Shown: positions 8,729 through 18,953 of the stretch, piece by piece
Layout of the letters: every line of letters begins with the position of its first letter
How positions within the stretch are numbered: the first letter of the stretch is position 1
Assembly (NCBI RefSeq): GCF_008831285.2
Contig: NW_022205246.1
Location: 1 to 32,562, forward strand
Length of the DNA stretch: 32,562 nt
Direction: 5' to 3'
DNA from: Nymphaea colorata
Taxonomy: Eukaryota > Streptophyta > Magnoliopsida > Nymphaeales > Nymphaeaceae
Translations under genes and position numbers: made by a program
The notes under the pieces: generated by a model
Told to the model about the DNA's origin: nothing
The model's input: the letters and a program-made list of their open reading frames with translations, nothing else
Database searches by the model: none

Positions 8729-9656
8729 TCATTCAGTATCAATGATAAGATATCTATGATGCTTTTCATGAAATTTTTACCCCTATCTTCACACCTATGG
8801 AGATTTATGCTAATTATCGCTCTACCAACTGAAATTCATCTTTAATTTAAGATTAGTTATCAAAATCTAAAGATTATATGTTTTTTCTGCATTTGCATAC
8901 TGTTTGATTATCAACTGTTGAAAAATCAAGTGCAGTTTAAACTTCGAACCTATAATCATCTTTTGCTGCCATTTAGATTGCCTAATCCATTCTTGCCCAG
9001 TTGCCTCTTTATATATTTTTTTGAATTCTTTCCGAAACCCCAACTGTGGGTAATATAAGAATTCACATTCTTCCACCATTCATCTATTCTTCTTCTGGCA
9101 TATAATGAAGGCGGAAGCAACATTTTTTCGCCCAAAAGGCACATTTAAATAAGCAATTTGAATCGAAACATCCATCAGGTCATTCTAATTTGCAATCTTG
9201 AAAACTTGGATGGCTAGATTCATCTCTCTGCATTCAAAGATAATCGAAGGATTGATTTTTAACATCTTTTCATTCCACCCAAACAGTGGTTTATACCTCC
9301 TGCCCCAGTCAATCGTGTTTGCAACGATATGTTTGCAGTTTTTCCATGTTGATTGTCACTAATTCTCAGCAGAAATAAAGTCCACTATTCCCAGGCTTAC
9401 TTCGAGTTGCAACAAAGCCCAATTCATTGCAAAAAACTCTGACTAAAGAATGTTTTGTTTTTTTAAATTTTTTCAATTTCTCAAAGAACAATCTGGCAAA
9501 AGAGCCGAAAAGCAAGAAAGAGGCTAAAAAATAAGAATAAAGTGTTTCTAATTATTTTATACATTTTTTTTTATTGGAGTTCGTGATTTTACTGAAAGTT
9601 TTGATTTGGAGTTGAAATAAAAAGGGTTGAATCAAGTTCATAATCATTAATTCTTC
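8729..9656. other. Long AT-rich intergenic region, no supported gene
   Basis: Contains a minus-strand frame (about 9455 to 8789) that stays open except for two in-frame TGA codons, but two stops in about 220 codons is what chance predicts for a one-stop code. Near the right end, TTTACTGAAAG at 9588-9598 lies 69 nt before the next start and matches the element before the other secreted thioredoxins. Confidence 0.5.
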
Positions 9657-10061
9657 ATGAAAGTCCTCATCTTGGCCTTCATTGTCCTCCTGGCATCCTG
9701 CATCCACCTACAGGAACATGAAACTGTTCTCCAGGGCCACCTGGCTGAAGAAGCTAACACCCTCCCTGAACTGTTAAGCTCCATTGCAAAGCGTAAGGTC
9801 ACTGTGGTTGTGTTCACCGCCTCTTGGTGCGGCCCTTGCAAGTTGGTTCAATCCTCTACCCAGAGGATTACCGAAGCGAACGGACTCACATTGATCCAGG
9901 TCAACGTCGATACCAATACCGATGCCGCTACGAAGTACAAGGTTACCGGGCTCCCCGCATTCTTCGCCCTCGGCCCAAAGGGATAAGTCTACGCCAAACA
10001 GGTTGGAGGAAGTGACGTATACGTCAATAAGATCGTTGAATCGGCCCTCAAAAAGAAATGA
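9657..10061 (+). CDS. Secreted thioredoxin with intact WCGPC site
   Basis: 134 residues. Signal peptide (MKVLILAFIVLLASC), then a propeptide-like segment (QEHETVLQGHLAEE), then a full thioredoxin domain: VTVVVFTASWCGPCK with the redox cysteines at about residues 58 and 61, the LIQVNVDTN strand, cis-Pro in GLPAFFALG, and the KQVGGSD turn. One TAA, after GPKG, aligns with the GAA of the 3832 gene, which supports Glu. It is expected to be an oxidoreductase in the secretory pathway or outside the cell. It is the only one of the three secreted paralogues in this window with an intact active site, and it lies between two copies of the CIMIP2-like gene. Confidence 0.92.
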
Positions 10062-10322
10062 TCTACAAAACACCAAAATTATCATCGTTTTTAGAACACA
10101 TATACAATTATCCTATTTGTACTTAGCCGAAAGAGAATCTTGCGTTAGGCTTGCAGACAAAGAAAATGTTAGAAAGAAGGTATTACTTTTTGTTTTTTTC
10201 AATTTGAGCTCATAGAGTTACTGATAGTCTTTGAAGCTTTGTGTTTATGCATTTTTGGCATCCTTTGGGAGTTTATGATTATGGTCAATCGAATGGAATT
10301 GCGTTAATTTATTAATTTATAA
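10062..10322. other. Intergenic spacer made of duplicated pieces
   Basis: Near 10217 it carries GTTACTGATAG followed by TTTGAAG, a degenerate copy of the secreted-thioredoxin promoter element with no thioredoxin after it. From about 10240 it matches the 5' flank of the truncated CIMIP2-like copy (8175-8248). The duplication therefore brought in upstream sequence, and the join lies close to a leftover thioredoxin promoter. Confidence 0.5.
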
Positions 10323-11092
10323 ATGAGCGAACAAATTGACGGTTTTCTTCAAATGGGCGCCAGCCACAAGTTCCACCGCGAGAAGACCACTGCCTACCGC
10401 AGCCAGACCATCGAACCGCAGGACTTCCTGCAGTGGACCAAGAACCATATGTACAAGTCTTCTTATGCCCACTTCCATAGCAAGGTACGGTGAGGCCCAT
10501 CAACGTAGGACTCAATCGAGCCCAAGACCACCGCCATCCCGGGATACCAGGGCTACGTTCCCTCCCTCAAGGCCGAGAACATCCACGCGAGAGGATACTC
10601 AGCCATGGCCAAGCAAAGTTTCCAGAATGATCGACTGGGCGCCAACCCGTTCGGTCTCGCTTCCACCGGTTTCAATCTCAACCGGCAGGCCCTGGTCGAT
10701 CACTCCAAGGTGGCTACCAGCAGCAAATACGGCAAGAGCGAGTTGCAGCGCGCCCACCCCGCTTGGAATGTAGATCTTTCCCCATTTAGGCAGAGTGGAA
10801 AAGCACGACTCACGATACCTTCAAGAACCCCGCCCAACAGTTGAGTCCCACCTACAGGCCCACATAGAAGTGGCTCCAGACGCAGAAGGCCCAAACTAAG
10901 GGAAGCGGATATGCAACGAACCACGCCTACATGGACGGTCACGGATGGAAGCCAGACCCTGTGCTAAAGGGCGATACCAACCGGAGCGAGTATAGGGACC
11001 GTTTCAATGCCGACCACCCCTTCCACCGCAACGTCTAGGTGTCGATTGCTCCCAAGTTGAAGAAAAAGGAAATGAATTACAAATTCAATTGA
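10323..11092 (+). CDS. FAM166/CIMIP2-like ciliary microtubule inner protein, full copy
   Basis: Exons 10323-10484 and 10509-11092, about 248 residues if one missing base near 10790 is allowed for. The N-terminal half has MSEQIDGFLQMGASHKFHR and IPGYQGYVPSLKAENIHAR; the C-terminal half has GYATNHAYMDGHGWKPDP and ends EMNYKFN-TGA. The PGYxGxxP motif with a following Asn/Gly-Tyr segment resembles UPF0605/FAM166 (CIMIP2) proteins, which sit inside doublet microtubules of cilia. That assignment is moderate. Past PFRQ the frame shifts by one base to EWKSTTHDTF, best explained by one lost G. Its stop is 17 nt from the stop of the convergent gene at 11110. Confidence 0.6.
10485..10508 (+). other. 24-nt mini-intron, same as 8411-8434
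   Basis: GTACGG...CGTAG, in frame and with an internal in-frame TGA. It is identical to the intron of the truncated copy, so it predates the duplication. Confidence 0.8.
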
Positions 11093-11109
11093 TACCCATT
11101 ATCTTTCAT

Positions 11110-11796
11110 TCATGGAACAAATAACTACTTATCATCCTGCAGAGCTAGAGTTCCCTCTTCAAACAAATCTATCCACTCTTGCCAATTCTTCCATGACTTG
11201 CAATCTTTCAAGCGAGTGCATCTTGTGCAATCTTCTAACTTCTTTGGGACTGGCTCCCACTATTTTCTCCATTTCTCCCAGTTGTTTCCTCTCCAGCTGC
11301 CGGTACTGCTGCATTTTGTTGGCGATTATGGTCAGAGATGCCGATTTGCTCTTACTGCTGCTCTTACTGTGCTTGCTCAGCTTACTCTGCCGGCTGTTCT
11401 CCAAATGGTGAAGAATGGAGTGACTGGTGCCGAAGTACTCGCCGTTGGGATGGGGGTGGTGACGAGTTCTAGTGCTTTCCTCGTGGGCGCTGCTGCAGTT
11501 CCCCGCCCGCATCGCCCGCTCCAGCAGTCGCTCTTTCAACTAGAGGTTTTGCAGGGGCAGTTCCCCCACTGAGTGGAACAGACTGTTGCCCCACGATTGC
11601 CGCGGGATGGTGCGCTTGGATCCGGTCTGCTTGCCTGCCGTCAGCAATTTCCGCGGCATTTTGCTGGCCACTTTGGGAGTGGGCTGCGTCTTTACGGGCG
11701 AGCTCTTGCGCTTCTTGAGGGGGACGGGAGTGCGGGATTTTTGTTGCTGACGACGCTGCATGGGGTGATATCGGCAATAATATTATGTGAAGCCAT
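11110..11796 (-). CDS. Small basic, partly coiled-coil protein, function unknown (frameshifted)
   Basis: The longest continuous frame runs from about 11761 to 11160. It has a basic, Lys/Arg/Pro-rich N-terminal half (TPVPLKKRKSSPVKTQP) and a helical C-terminal half (QQYRQLERKQLGEMEKI, then SLERLQVMEELA). The start is probably ATG at 11796 (MASHNIIADITP), which needs one lost C in the run at about 11762-11765. At about 11175 another single-base shift leads from EELAR into EWIDLFEEGTLALQDD and to TGA at 11110-11112. An in-frame TAG (11540) fits Glu in NLELKERLLER. No family recognised; the basic, Pro-rich region would suit a microtubule-associated protein, but that is a guess. Confidence 0.55.
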
Positions 11797-11966
11797 TCGG
11801 ACATCAATTGCACAATCTCGCTACACCGTTCAATCGCCCATTCCAGGAGCAAATCCCTCTCATCTTTCTTTCATTTTAATCCATTTTTTATATAGGATTT
11901 GGTGAAGGCCTTTCTCTTCTGAAATGATTCTTGGGGGGGCGTGTATTATAATTCTTAGTAACGGCT

Positions 11967-14900
11967 ATGAAGAAAATCGGCAAATACGAGATCTTGCGCC
12001 AGATCGGCGAGGGTTCTTTCGGAAAGGTGTACCTGGTGGCCTGGGAGGGGCAGCAGTTCGCCCTCAAGAGCATCCCCAAGTCCAAGCAAACCAACAAAGA
12101 GATCCGCAGTCTCTCCGAGGAAACGCACTCCTCATGAAACTCAAACACGATAATATCATCGCAATGCGAGAAACCTTTTAAACACCAGATGAAGTTGTAG
12201 TCATCATGGAGTACGCGGGAGATGATCTTTCGCAATTGCTCTCCAAGGGAAAATTGACTTAGGAACGAGTGAGGGACTATGGGAAGCAGATCCTGGCTGC
12301 ATGCTTTACCTGCACGAGAATAAGGTGGTCCACCGCGACCTCAAGCCTCAGAACATCCTGCTGCAGGGCGGCCAGATAAAGCTGTGCGATTTTGGATTCG
12401 CGAAGAAGATGTCGGCAGCCACTAACTTCCTGAAGTCCATCAAGGGAACTCCCCTCTATATCGCTCCCTAGATCCTGCAGCACAGGAACTATTCTCACAA
12501 GGTGGATGTTTGGTCATTGGGTATTATATTGTTCGAATTGGCAACGGGAAAAACGCCCTTCTATGCCACCACTGTCCAACAGCTACAGCCCAAGATATTG
12601 CACGAAAGCGTTAAATTTCCATCAACCATGTCCATGCCCTCAGAGATCTCATCGATGGCATGCTCAAAAGAAGGACACGAAAAGACTCGACTGGGCACAG
12701 GTAAGCGCGCATGCCTTCTTCCAGGAACCCCCCAAGCCCAAAGAAGAAAAACCATAAAAAGTGGAAAAGTGAGAAAGTAGAAAAGGTGAGAAGGTGAGAA
12801 GATAGATCCAGCTAAGCAGGTCAAGTGGAATGCGGAAGAGGAGTGCGCCTACCTCAAGCGTGTAGAGGTGGATCTGTAAGAAAAGAGAGTGAATTTGATC
12901 GATCTGAAGTTCGATGAGTAGTTCAGCCTGAGGGTGGTGCAGTTCATGGGAGAGGCCTGCATCGACCGTAGTCGGATTCCCCGGTAGACGCTGTGGCACT
13001 CTCCACCGCGTTGTCTGCATCGCCAAGACCAAGGACAGCCGCTAGGGCAGTGAGGACCTCACTCGCAAACGAGCATTAATGACTGCGGTCGTCACCATAG
13101 CCTTCGACTAGCAGGACGATGAGCTGCTGTGTGCCGAGCTTGAACTTATTGGCTACCTCCTTCAGCAGAACTTCGACAAGGTGCAGATCGACACTGAGCA
13201 TGACGACCAAATCACCACTCTCATCTCTCGCAAGTTGGCAGCCAAGACCTGTCCCCGCTCGACGAATAACTGCTACAAAGTGCTGGGGATTCTGACCAGC
13301 CAGGCCCTGCTGACCCTCTCCAACTCATAGGACTACTTCTACCGTCTCTCTGAATAAAAATTACTGAGTGTGGTGGCGGAATGCTACTCCCCTGCTCCCT
13401 AAAACGCAATAGTGCTGTAGCTCATCCAAAAATTCATCCATCCTAGGTTCGAAAGGACATGTTCCCTTTCGCATAAAACGAAGGCTACTTTCCGTGCTTT
13501 TAAGGAAGAAGTGGCGCCCGTCCTGCTGAGGAAGGGCCTGATTGGTCAGGAATCGCCAGTGAGTCGCAACTGGAAGCACCCCAGAGACATATAGATCTAC
13601 TGCGAAATCGTCTACTAGTTGCTGTGCGTATCCAAGGAAGCGAGAGCATAGTTCCTCAAGCATTCCTACTGGCGTTAGCTTTTGACAGAGCCAAAGACAA
13701 AGGTCTACTTCTTGGGTATGGTCCAGGCGGTCCTGCGGGGATCTGGCGTCTTTGAGCTGAGCAGCGAGGTGATCCAGAACGAGATCGTGATGTAATCCTC
13801 GGGGAACAAGCTAATCAACGCCTTCCTGCTCTCCTACACCCCCCACCACTTCAACCAGCAGTCCACTCGCAGCACCACCAGCAGCAAACGCATAGAAAAA
13901 CTAAAAATAACCATCTCCAAAATCCAAGAGTTCCTGCAGTTCGAACAGACCCTCAAGACCAAGTGGTGCCGAGAGTTGCTTGGCTTCTTCAATGAGGAAA
14001 GTCGATTCTTCGATGATTTGATGATTGAAACGCTGAATAACCTTGTGAAGGACTGCAAGGAGGAAGAAGTGGTGGCAGCTGCACGGTCAGTCGTAGAAGA
14101 GGCACTCCTTTTGCCACTGTCTGAGGAGAGCATGTGCTTGTGCCTGGAGATGATGGAGCGGCAGGCAAGCCTTGGGGTGCAGCTCAGCTCAAGAGATCGA
14201 TGAATTCTGCTCATAGATGGCAAAGAACGAAGGCTTCGAGGATTACCTAAGCGTTTTCCCCGCTGAGTGTGCCAGACTGCTGCTGAGATTGCTAAAAGTA
14301 CAGTGCGGCAGGCTGGATGAGGAGGGCTTCCAGGAGCAATTCGGCTAATTGGTCTAAAGGACGCAGTTGCTGCGTTTCCTCTTCAGCGAGCAGCTCATCA
14401 ACGAGGAACTGCTGTTCTACGTGCTGAAGATCACCAACAGGATCTTCGGTCGTTTGAAATCGACGGACTTCCTGGCGCACAGCGGTCTGCAGGTGGTAAA
14501 GAAGCACTTCAAGACCACCAACGACGACCTCAAAGTGGAAATCATGGGTTTCTGCTCCAGTCTCGCACGGATGAAGCCGGAGTACTGCCACTAGCTGCTC
14601 GAGAACGGGATCGTGGCCATCTGCTACCGCGGTTTGGGTGAGGAGAAGTAGATATTGATCGAGAAGGCGCTGCATTTGGTAGGAAACCTATCGAAGCACA
14701 ACATGGACGCCTTTGAGCAGTTCTAGAAGTACCAAATCGTGCACTGCATCCACAAGTGTATCGCCCAGCATCAACGCAACAAGAAGATCCTCAAGAATAC
14801 CATATACGCTATTGGGAATATCTCCTACTATGGCGAAAAGTTCGCCTTCCAGCTCAGGGAAACGGTAAAATACTTGCTCTAAGGCCTATCAGCCGACGAC

Positions 14901-15200
14901 ACCCACTTGCTCCACAACACCATCTCCACCATCAGCAACCTGCTGCGCCACTCCGGCTACCACCTGCAGGCGCTGATCGATTCGGCATCTTCGGCAGGCT
15001 GGTGGAGATCTACGCAACGCCACCACCAGCGACCAGGTCAACTACATCAACAGCACCTCAGGAAGGCTGCCAACTACCCCGAGTTCTTCAAGGCATACTC
15101 CAAGGAGTCGCTGAGGAAGATGCTGGAGAGCAACCTGAAGCGGGGACTGCTGAAGGAGACAGATAACAATGCGAAGTGGCTGAAACAGAACCTCGCTTGA
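11967..15200 (+). CDS. STK36: Fused/STK36-type serine/threonine kinase (frameshifted)
   Basis: The kinase domain covers about residues 1-265: GEGSFGKVY loop, FALKSIPK lysine, [11 protein letters not shown] catalytic loop, [11 protein letters not shown], and [14 protein letters not shown], where the Glu of APE is a TAG. DFGFA, GTPLY and TPFYATT match Fused/STK36, which in animals and ciliates acts in motile-cilium (central pair) construction. A long C-terminal region (about 13.0-15.2 kb) is helical with alternating hydrophobic residues, like the ARM-type C-terminus of STK36, and ends WLKQNLA-TGA. Length is about 1080 codons against roughly 1300 in mammals. About ten single-base losses interrupt it, for example near 12121, 12300, 12635, 12668, 14198, 14981, 15015 and 15058. 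The stretch 12757-12810 is low-complexity and its frame is unclear. All catalytic residues are present, so I read the breaks as sequence errors first. Confidence 0.8.
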
Positions 15201-15321
15201 TATGCATACATAGTCATCATAATAAATATACTAACCACCCTCTTCCCCTCTCTCAGAACACTATAGGAAGTCCCAGAGTGCCTCCTCACCAATCCATCCC
15301 ACAGTTCCTCCGCCATTCCAA

Positions 15322-16548
15322 TCAGCGCCAACTAATTTCCTTCCTCTCTCTTTCGAACCTGGGCGCCATTTCAAAGAGCCACCTGATGACTGAGTCGATG
15401 CTTGAGTAGGGACACTGGGGGAGGAGGGCGGGTGCGGTCTCGTTGACCATATCGAAGATGGCCTTGTTGAACATGTGGATGTAGCGTTGCTCCTCGGCCT
15501 CCCCTTCGTCCTCGCTGTTGCCCTGGGTTAGGAGGAGGTACGATCACTTCCCGCTCGAACAGGATGAACAGGCCGTCGTCCAAGAGGGGGAAATGCCCCT
15601 ACTGCAACTGCTCCAAAAGGGAAGTCAGACCTACTCTCTTTCTGGATAGGGAGAGAAGTACAAAGGATGAACTTTAGCAATCGATTTAAGACCCATTTAA
15701 CTCCTGAATCTTCTTAGTTATTTTTCTTCTCCGCTTCTTCCTTGAGGTGAGTGGCGATGCAGGACCTCAGATCCTCTGCTTCTTGCCTAAGTTCTGGAAA
15801 AAAGGTCTCTTCTTCGAGCAGTGCAAGTTAGTTCTGGAGGTCGCAAGTATTGTCTGCGGTTTCATGGGTGAGGAAGCACTTGGCGGATGACAGTTGGTGC
15901 ATTTTATAGTTCTTCCACTTGGCGATGACCGGTTGCGGTGGGGGAACTCCTGGAGTACTGTCCGGTGAGTCGTTCGAGCCGTTAGACTGCGAGGCGGAAG
16001 TAGGAGTCGATGGTTTCTTCCTGCAGTTGGTGCTGCTGCTGTTCGGCCTTGAGGAGTTGGTAGAGTGCCAATTTGTTGGAGGGGGGTAGGCGCTGGATGG
16101 AGCGGGTGATTCGCATCCCCTGGACAAAAGTTTGAATATAGGTCTCGATCTTGCGGATGCTCCTTTCCTACTTCCGCTTCAGACGCTGCACCCGCATCAC
16201 CAGCGTCGGCTCCTTATGCTGGTCCTCCACAAATCTGCGAGTCACCTACCGCACCTTCGCCGACTTTATGTAGGAATCCCCCAGGATGAGGTAATCGCTG
16301 ACCGCTCTCGCCTTCTGTCTTTCCTGTGTCGTTTTGTTCTTCTTTGCGGGTTTGGTCTGTTTTGCTGATTTTTTGGTGGGTGCGGTCGCGGGGAGGGTGG
16401 GGGTGGGGGTGGTGGAGGGACTGGGTGGCTCTGCTCTTGGGATGCGGCAGCATCTTGATGGTGGGGTTGGAGGAGTCGGAGGAGAGGTCGTCCTCGAAGT
16501 TGTTCATATAGTCCGAGGGATGGCTAGGTAGCAAGCGGCTTACTTCAT
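15322..16548 (-). CDS. Helical/coiled-coil protein, possible centrosomal or ciliary role (frameshifted)
   Basis: A five-base first exon (ATGAA) is spliced over a 20-nt intron to give MNHPSDYMNNFEDD. An acidic, then basic, disordered N-terminus follows (about 16520-16310). After a shift near 16305 comes a helical region (VSDYLILGDSYIKSAKVRE, then LKRKEERSIRKIETYIQTF). Further shifts near 15910 and 15620-15530 lead to a C-terminal domain containing IHMFNKAIFDMVNETAPAL and ending KEISWR-TGA. That last part is reminiscent of the C-terminal domain of CAP350-like or DUF4378 proteins, but the similarity is weak. At least four shifts are needed. It shares a short divergent promoter with the gene at 16686. 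Confidence 0.5.
16524..16543 (-). other. 20-nt mini-intron directly after ATGAA
   Basis: Reading the minus strand it starts GTAAGC and ends CCTAG. Splicing puts the upstream ATG in frame with a long open frame that otherwise lacks a start. The length is not a multiple of three, so retention would shift the frame. Confidence 0.65.
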
Positions 16549-16685
16549 GACGATTTTAAATTATGAATAAACAATAAAGTCAATAAATTAAACAGACCAA
16601 CCACTGCACCAGTATCCCAGACAATATCCAATACAATCCCCACAGCTTATCCACTCTGCTTTTAGATGGCTATATTTGATAATAA
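16549..16685. promoter_or_regulatory. Bidirectional promoter region, 137 bp
   Basis: This spacer lies between two divergent start codons (16548 minus, 16686 plus). It is AT-rich on both sides with TTATGAATAAACAATAAAG and TTGATAATAA stretches near the starts. Both coiled-coil genes must be driven from it, so they may be co-expressed. Confidence 0.55.
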
Positions 16686-18646
16686 ATGTTTGATTTCTTA
16701 AACAAGCCTCTCACAGCCATCCCTCAGCCTAGCAATAATAGGTGATTTTCGAAGAGCTGTCCTCTGAGGATGAGGAGAGGCAAATGCAGCGATCCAATAG
16801 CCAAAGAAGTAGCTCACCAACATCCACATCCAACCAAACTCACCCAATAAACTCAATACCATCGACACTTCCCGCCGCATCCAGAAAAAACAGATCAGGG
16901 GGCGACTCCATCGTTGGAAAAATGCAAATCGCATAGAAATTGCAACTCAATCACATCGTTACATCCATACTGCAGGACTCCCTCCAGCAAAGTAAGAAGG
17001 GACTCAGCGGCTTGCTCTCCCAGAATGTATTCCCAGTTTAAAGTAGATCGGGAAGGCCAAGGATGAGCGGGAACGGAAGGTCTATATTCGAGAAATGGCC
17101 AGAGACGAGGAATAGTACCTGCAGGAGGCCGGCAAATCCTCACAGGCCCAAAGTTCCTTCCTGCAGCAGGGTCTATAATCAACCGTCAACACCATCATCG
17201 ACCAGATCTCCAGGTAGATCTAGATTTGCGACATGCCCATTTTTCTGAAGCGCAAGGTATTCCCTCTTCTACTAAGCGACCACAGGATGCGGAGGAGTAG
17301 CGCAAGCAGGAGATGCTGCGGTTGATAAAGCAGCGCGAGAGCGAGTTGCAGAGCAAGATAGGAGAGCTATCTGTGTAATTCAACCAGGGAGAGTAGGCGG
17401 CCGAGCGCAGGGCCAACGAAATGCTCAGCAAGGAGGAGTTCGACCCCAATAGCGTCAAGACCAGAATGGCGTAAGAGTTTGTGAGGGAAAACAGAGAGAA
17501 AGGGAGGAGCAGAAGGCAAAACAGGAGGAAATGAGGGAGAGGAAACGCATGATGGAGGAAATGGCCAAGCAGGAGGAAGCTGAACGCCAGGAACGAGCCA
17601 AACAGGAAAAGCATGAAAAGTTAATGCGAGAGTTTGCGGAGAAACAGTTGGCGAAGAGAGAGGAGGTGGAAAGGCGAGGACAGAGGAACTCAACTATAAG
17701 CAGTTCCTCAAAGAATACTCGCAACTAAAACCGCTTTATAAGAAGAAAGAGGAGGAGTTTCAACAACGCTAAAGGAGGAGAAAAAGGAACGCTATCACGC
17801 CCTCAAGGAAAAGCAAGCCAAGTACGAGCCTCTCAACATGGAGGTTCTCTAGATGCACGAGTAGCGTTACGAGTAGCTGCGCAGGTAGGACAGGGAGCGG
17901 AAGTAGGCTGAGATGTAGCTGGCAAAGCAGCACTAGATGCTTCTCAAAAAGCAACTAGACGAAAGATCTACAAGGGCAAGTTCAGGTACCTCGTCCTCCA
18001 GTAAATGGTCGACGCATAGGCCAAGAAGCGCGAGAAGGAGGCCGAGCGCCAGGCCATCCTCATGAAGAAGCAGGCCTACAGTCTTAGGTCAAGCAGCACT
18101 TCAAGCCCACCGTGGACCCCGCCAAGCGCCACTAGATCGAGCAAATCATCGGCTCCCACCGCCAGCGCAAGCGCAAGTATATGACTCCCAACCGCGTGGC
18201 CTACAGCGACCACTACTCCACCATTTCCTCCCAGAACCACGCGCACTCCGAAGCCGAAGCCGACCCCCGGAAGGAGGGCGAGAAGTACCACCGCCTCTTC
18301 AAGCAATACATCCGACGCAAGATAGAGCAGGGGGAAGTTAAAAGCGACGAAGAGCCTGAAGAGAGAGCGCCAGTGCATCGACCGGACTACCTGAAGGAGC
18401 TCCGCGAGAAGTACTAGGGCGCATTCCTTCAAGAGCACGCGTCTGTAGCGTCAGATATAAAAGCTGAAGGAGGGTGAGGACTACCGTGCGTTGATCCTAA
18501 AGGCCGAGTAATTCTAGAGTAAGGCGAAGCAGCGTGAGGTGAAGTTGCGTAACGTGGCTCACGTGCCTTCGGAGTAGGCTCAGTTGTAGGAGGACTATCT
18601 GTGTGCGATAAAGGCCAAAATGCAGCTCATCAACAATATGAACTGA
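16686..18646 (+). CDS. Long Glu-rich coiled-coil protein (frameshifted)
   Basis: Starts MFDFLNKPLTAIPQPSNN and, after one shift near 16740, continues VIFEELSSEDEERQMQ. The centre (17300-18100) is a long charged coiled coil: KRMMEEMAKQEEAERQERAK, then EVLEMHEERYEELRREDRE, where many Glu positions are TAG codons. This is strong internal evidence for UAR=Glu. A more ordered part follows (RKYMTPNRVAYSDHYSTIS, then YHRLFKQYIRRKIEQG), and the gene ends MQLINNMN-TGA at 18644-18646. I estimate eight or more one-base shifts, so exact residues between 17.0 and 18.1 kb are uncertain. No named family recognised; the composition suits a basal-body, axonemal or cortical structural protein. Confidence 0.55.
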
Positions 18647-18953
18647 TATTTTCGACTTATATATAATATCCATACAAATAAGCATTAGTCTATCTTTCCC
18701 AAACGGCAGATAACAATAAAATAATTATCGCACCCATGTCCACAAGCTGTAGCAAGATGAATGGTGGTGTTTTGATGCTTTGCGGAGAGAAAATCATGAT
18801 AACTTTTCACCATGTTTATTGTTCCTTTTCTTTATCTTTGAATCAAATTAAAAGATCATTTTAAGCAGAGTGGAAGATGGGGAGGAGGAGGGACGATCCA
18901 ACTCTCCACTTTCAGCTCAAATTGTGCGGTTCTTCCTGGGTGTATAATTAAAA
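18647..18953. other. Intergenic spacer, promoter of the Cys-rich gene
   Basis: 307 bp without a supported gene. It holds the 3' end of the coiled-coil gene and the presumed promoter of the surface protein. Confidence 0.5.

Noticed and set aside
8789-9455. Minus-strand frame open apart from two in-frame TGA codons, suggestive of TGA read-through
   Set aside because: With one stop codon, about three TGA are expected by chance in 220 codons. There is no homology, start context or intron that rescues it.
12757-12810. Possible intron(s) in the GTGAGAA-rich stretch of the kinase gene
   Set aside because: Several GT...AG pairs exist, but none gave a clean frame on both sides. The segment is low-complexity and lies in the indel zone.
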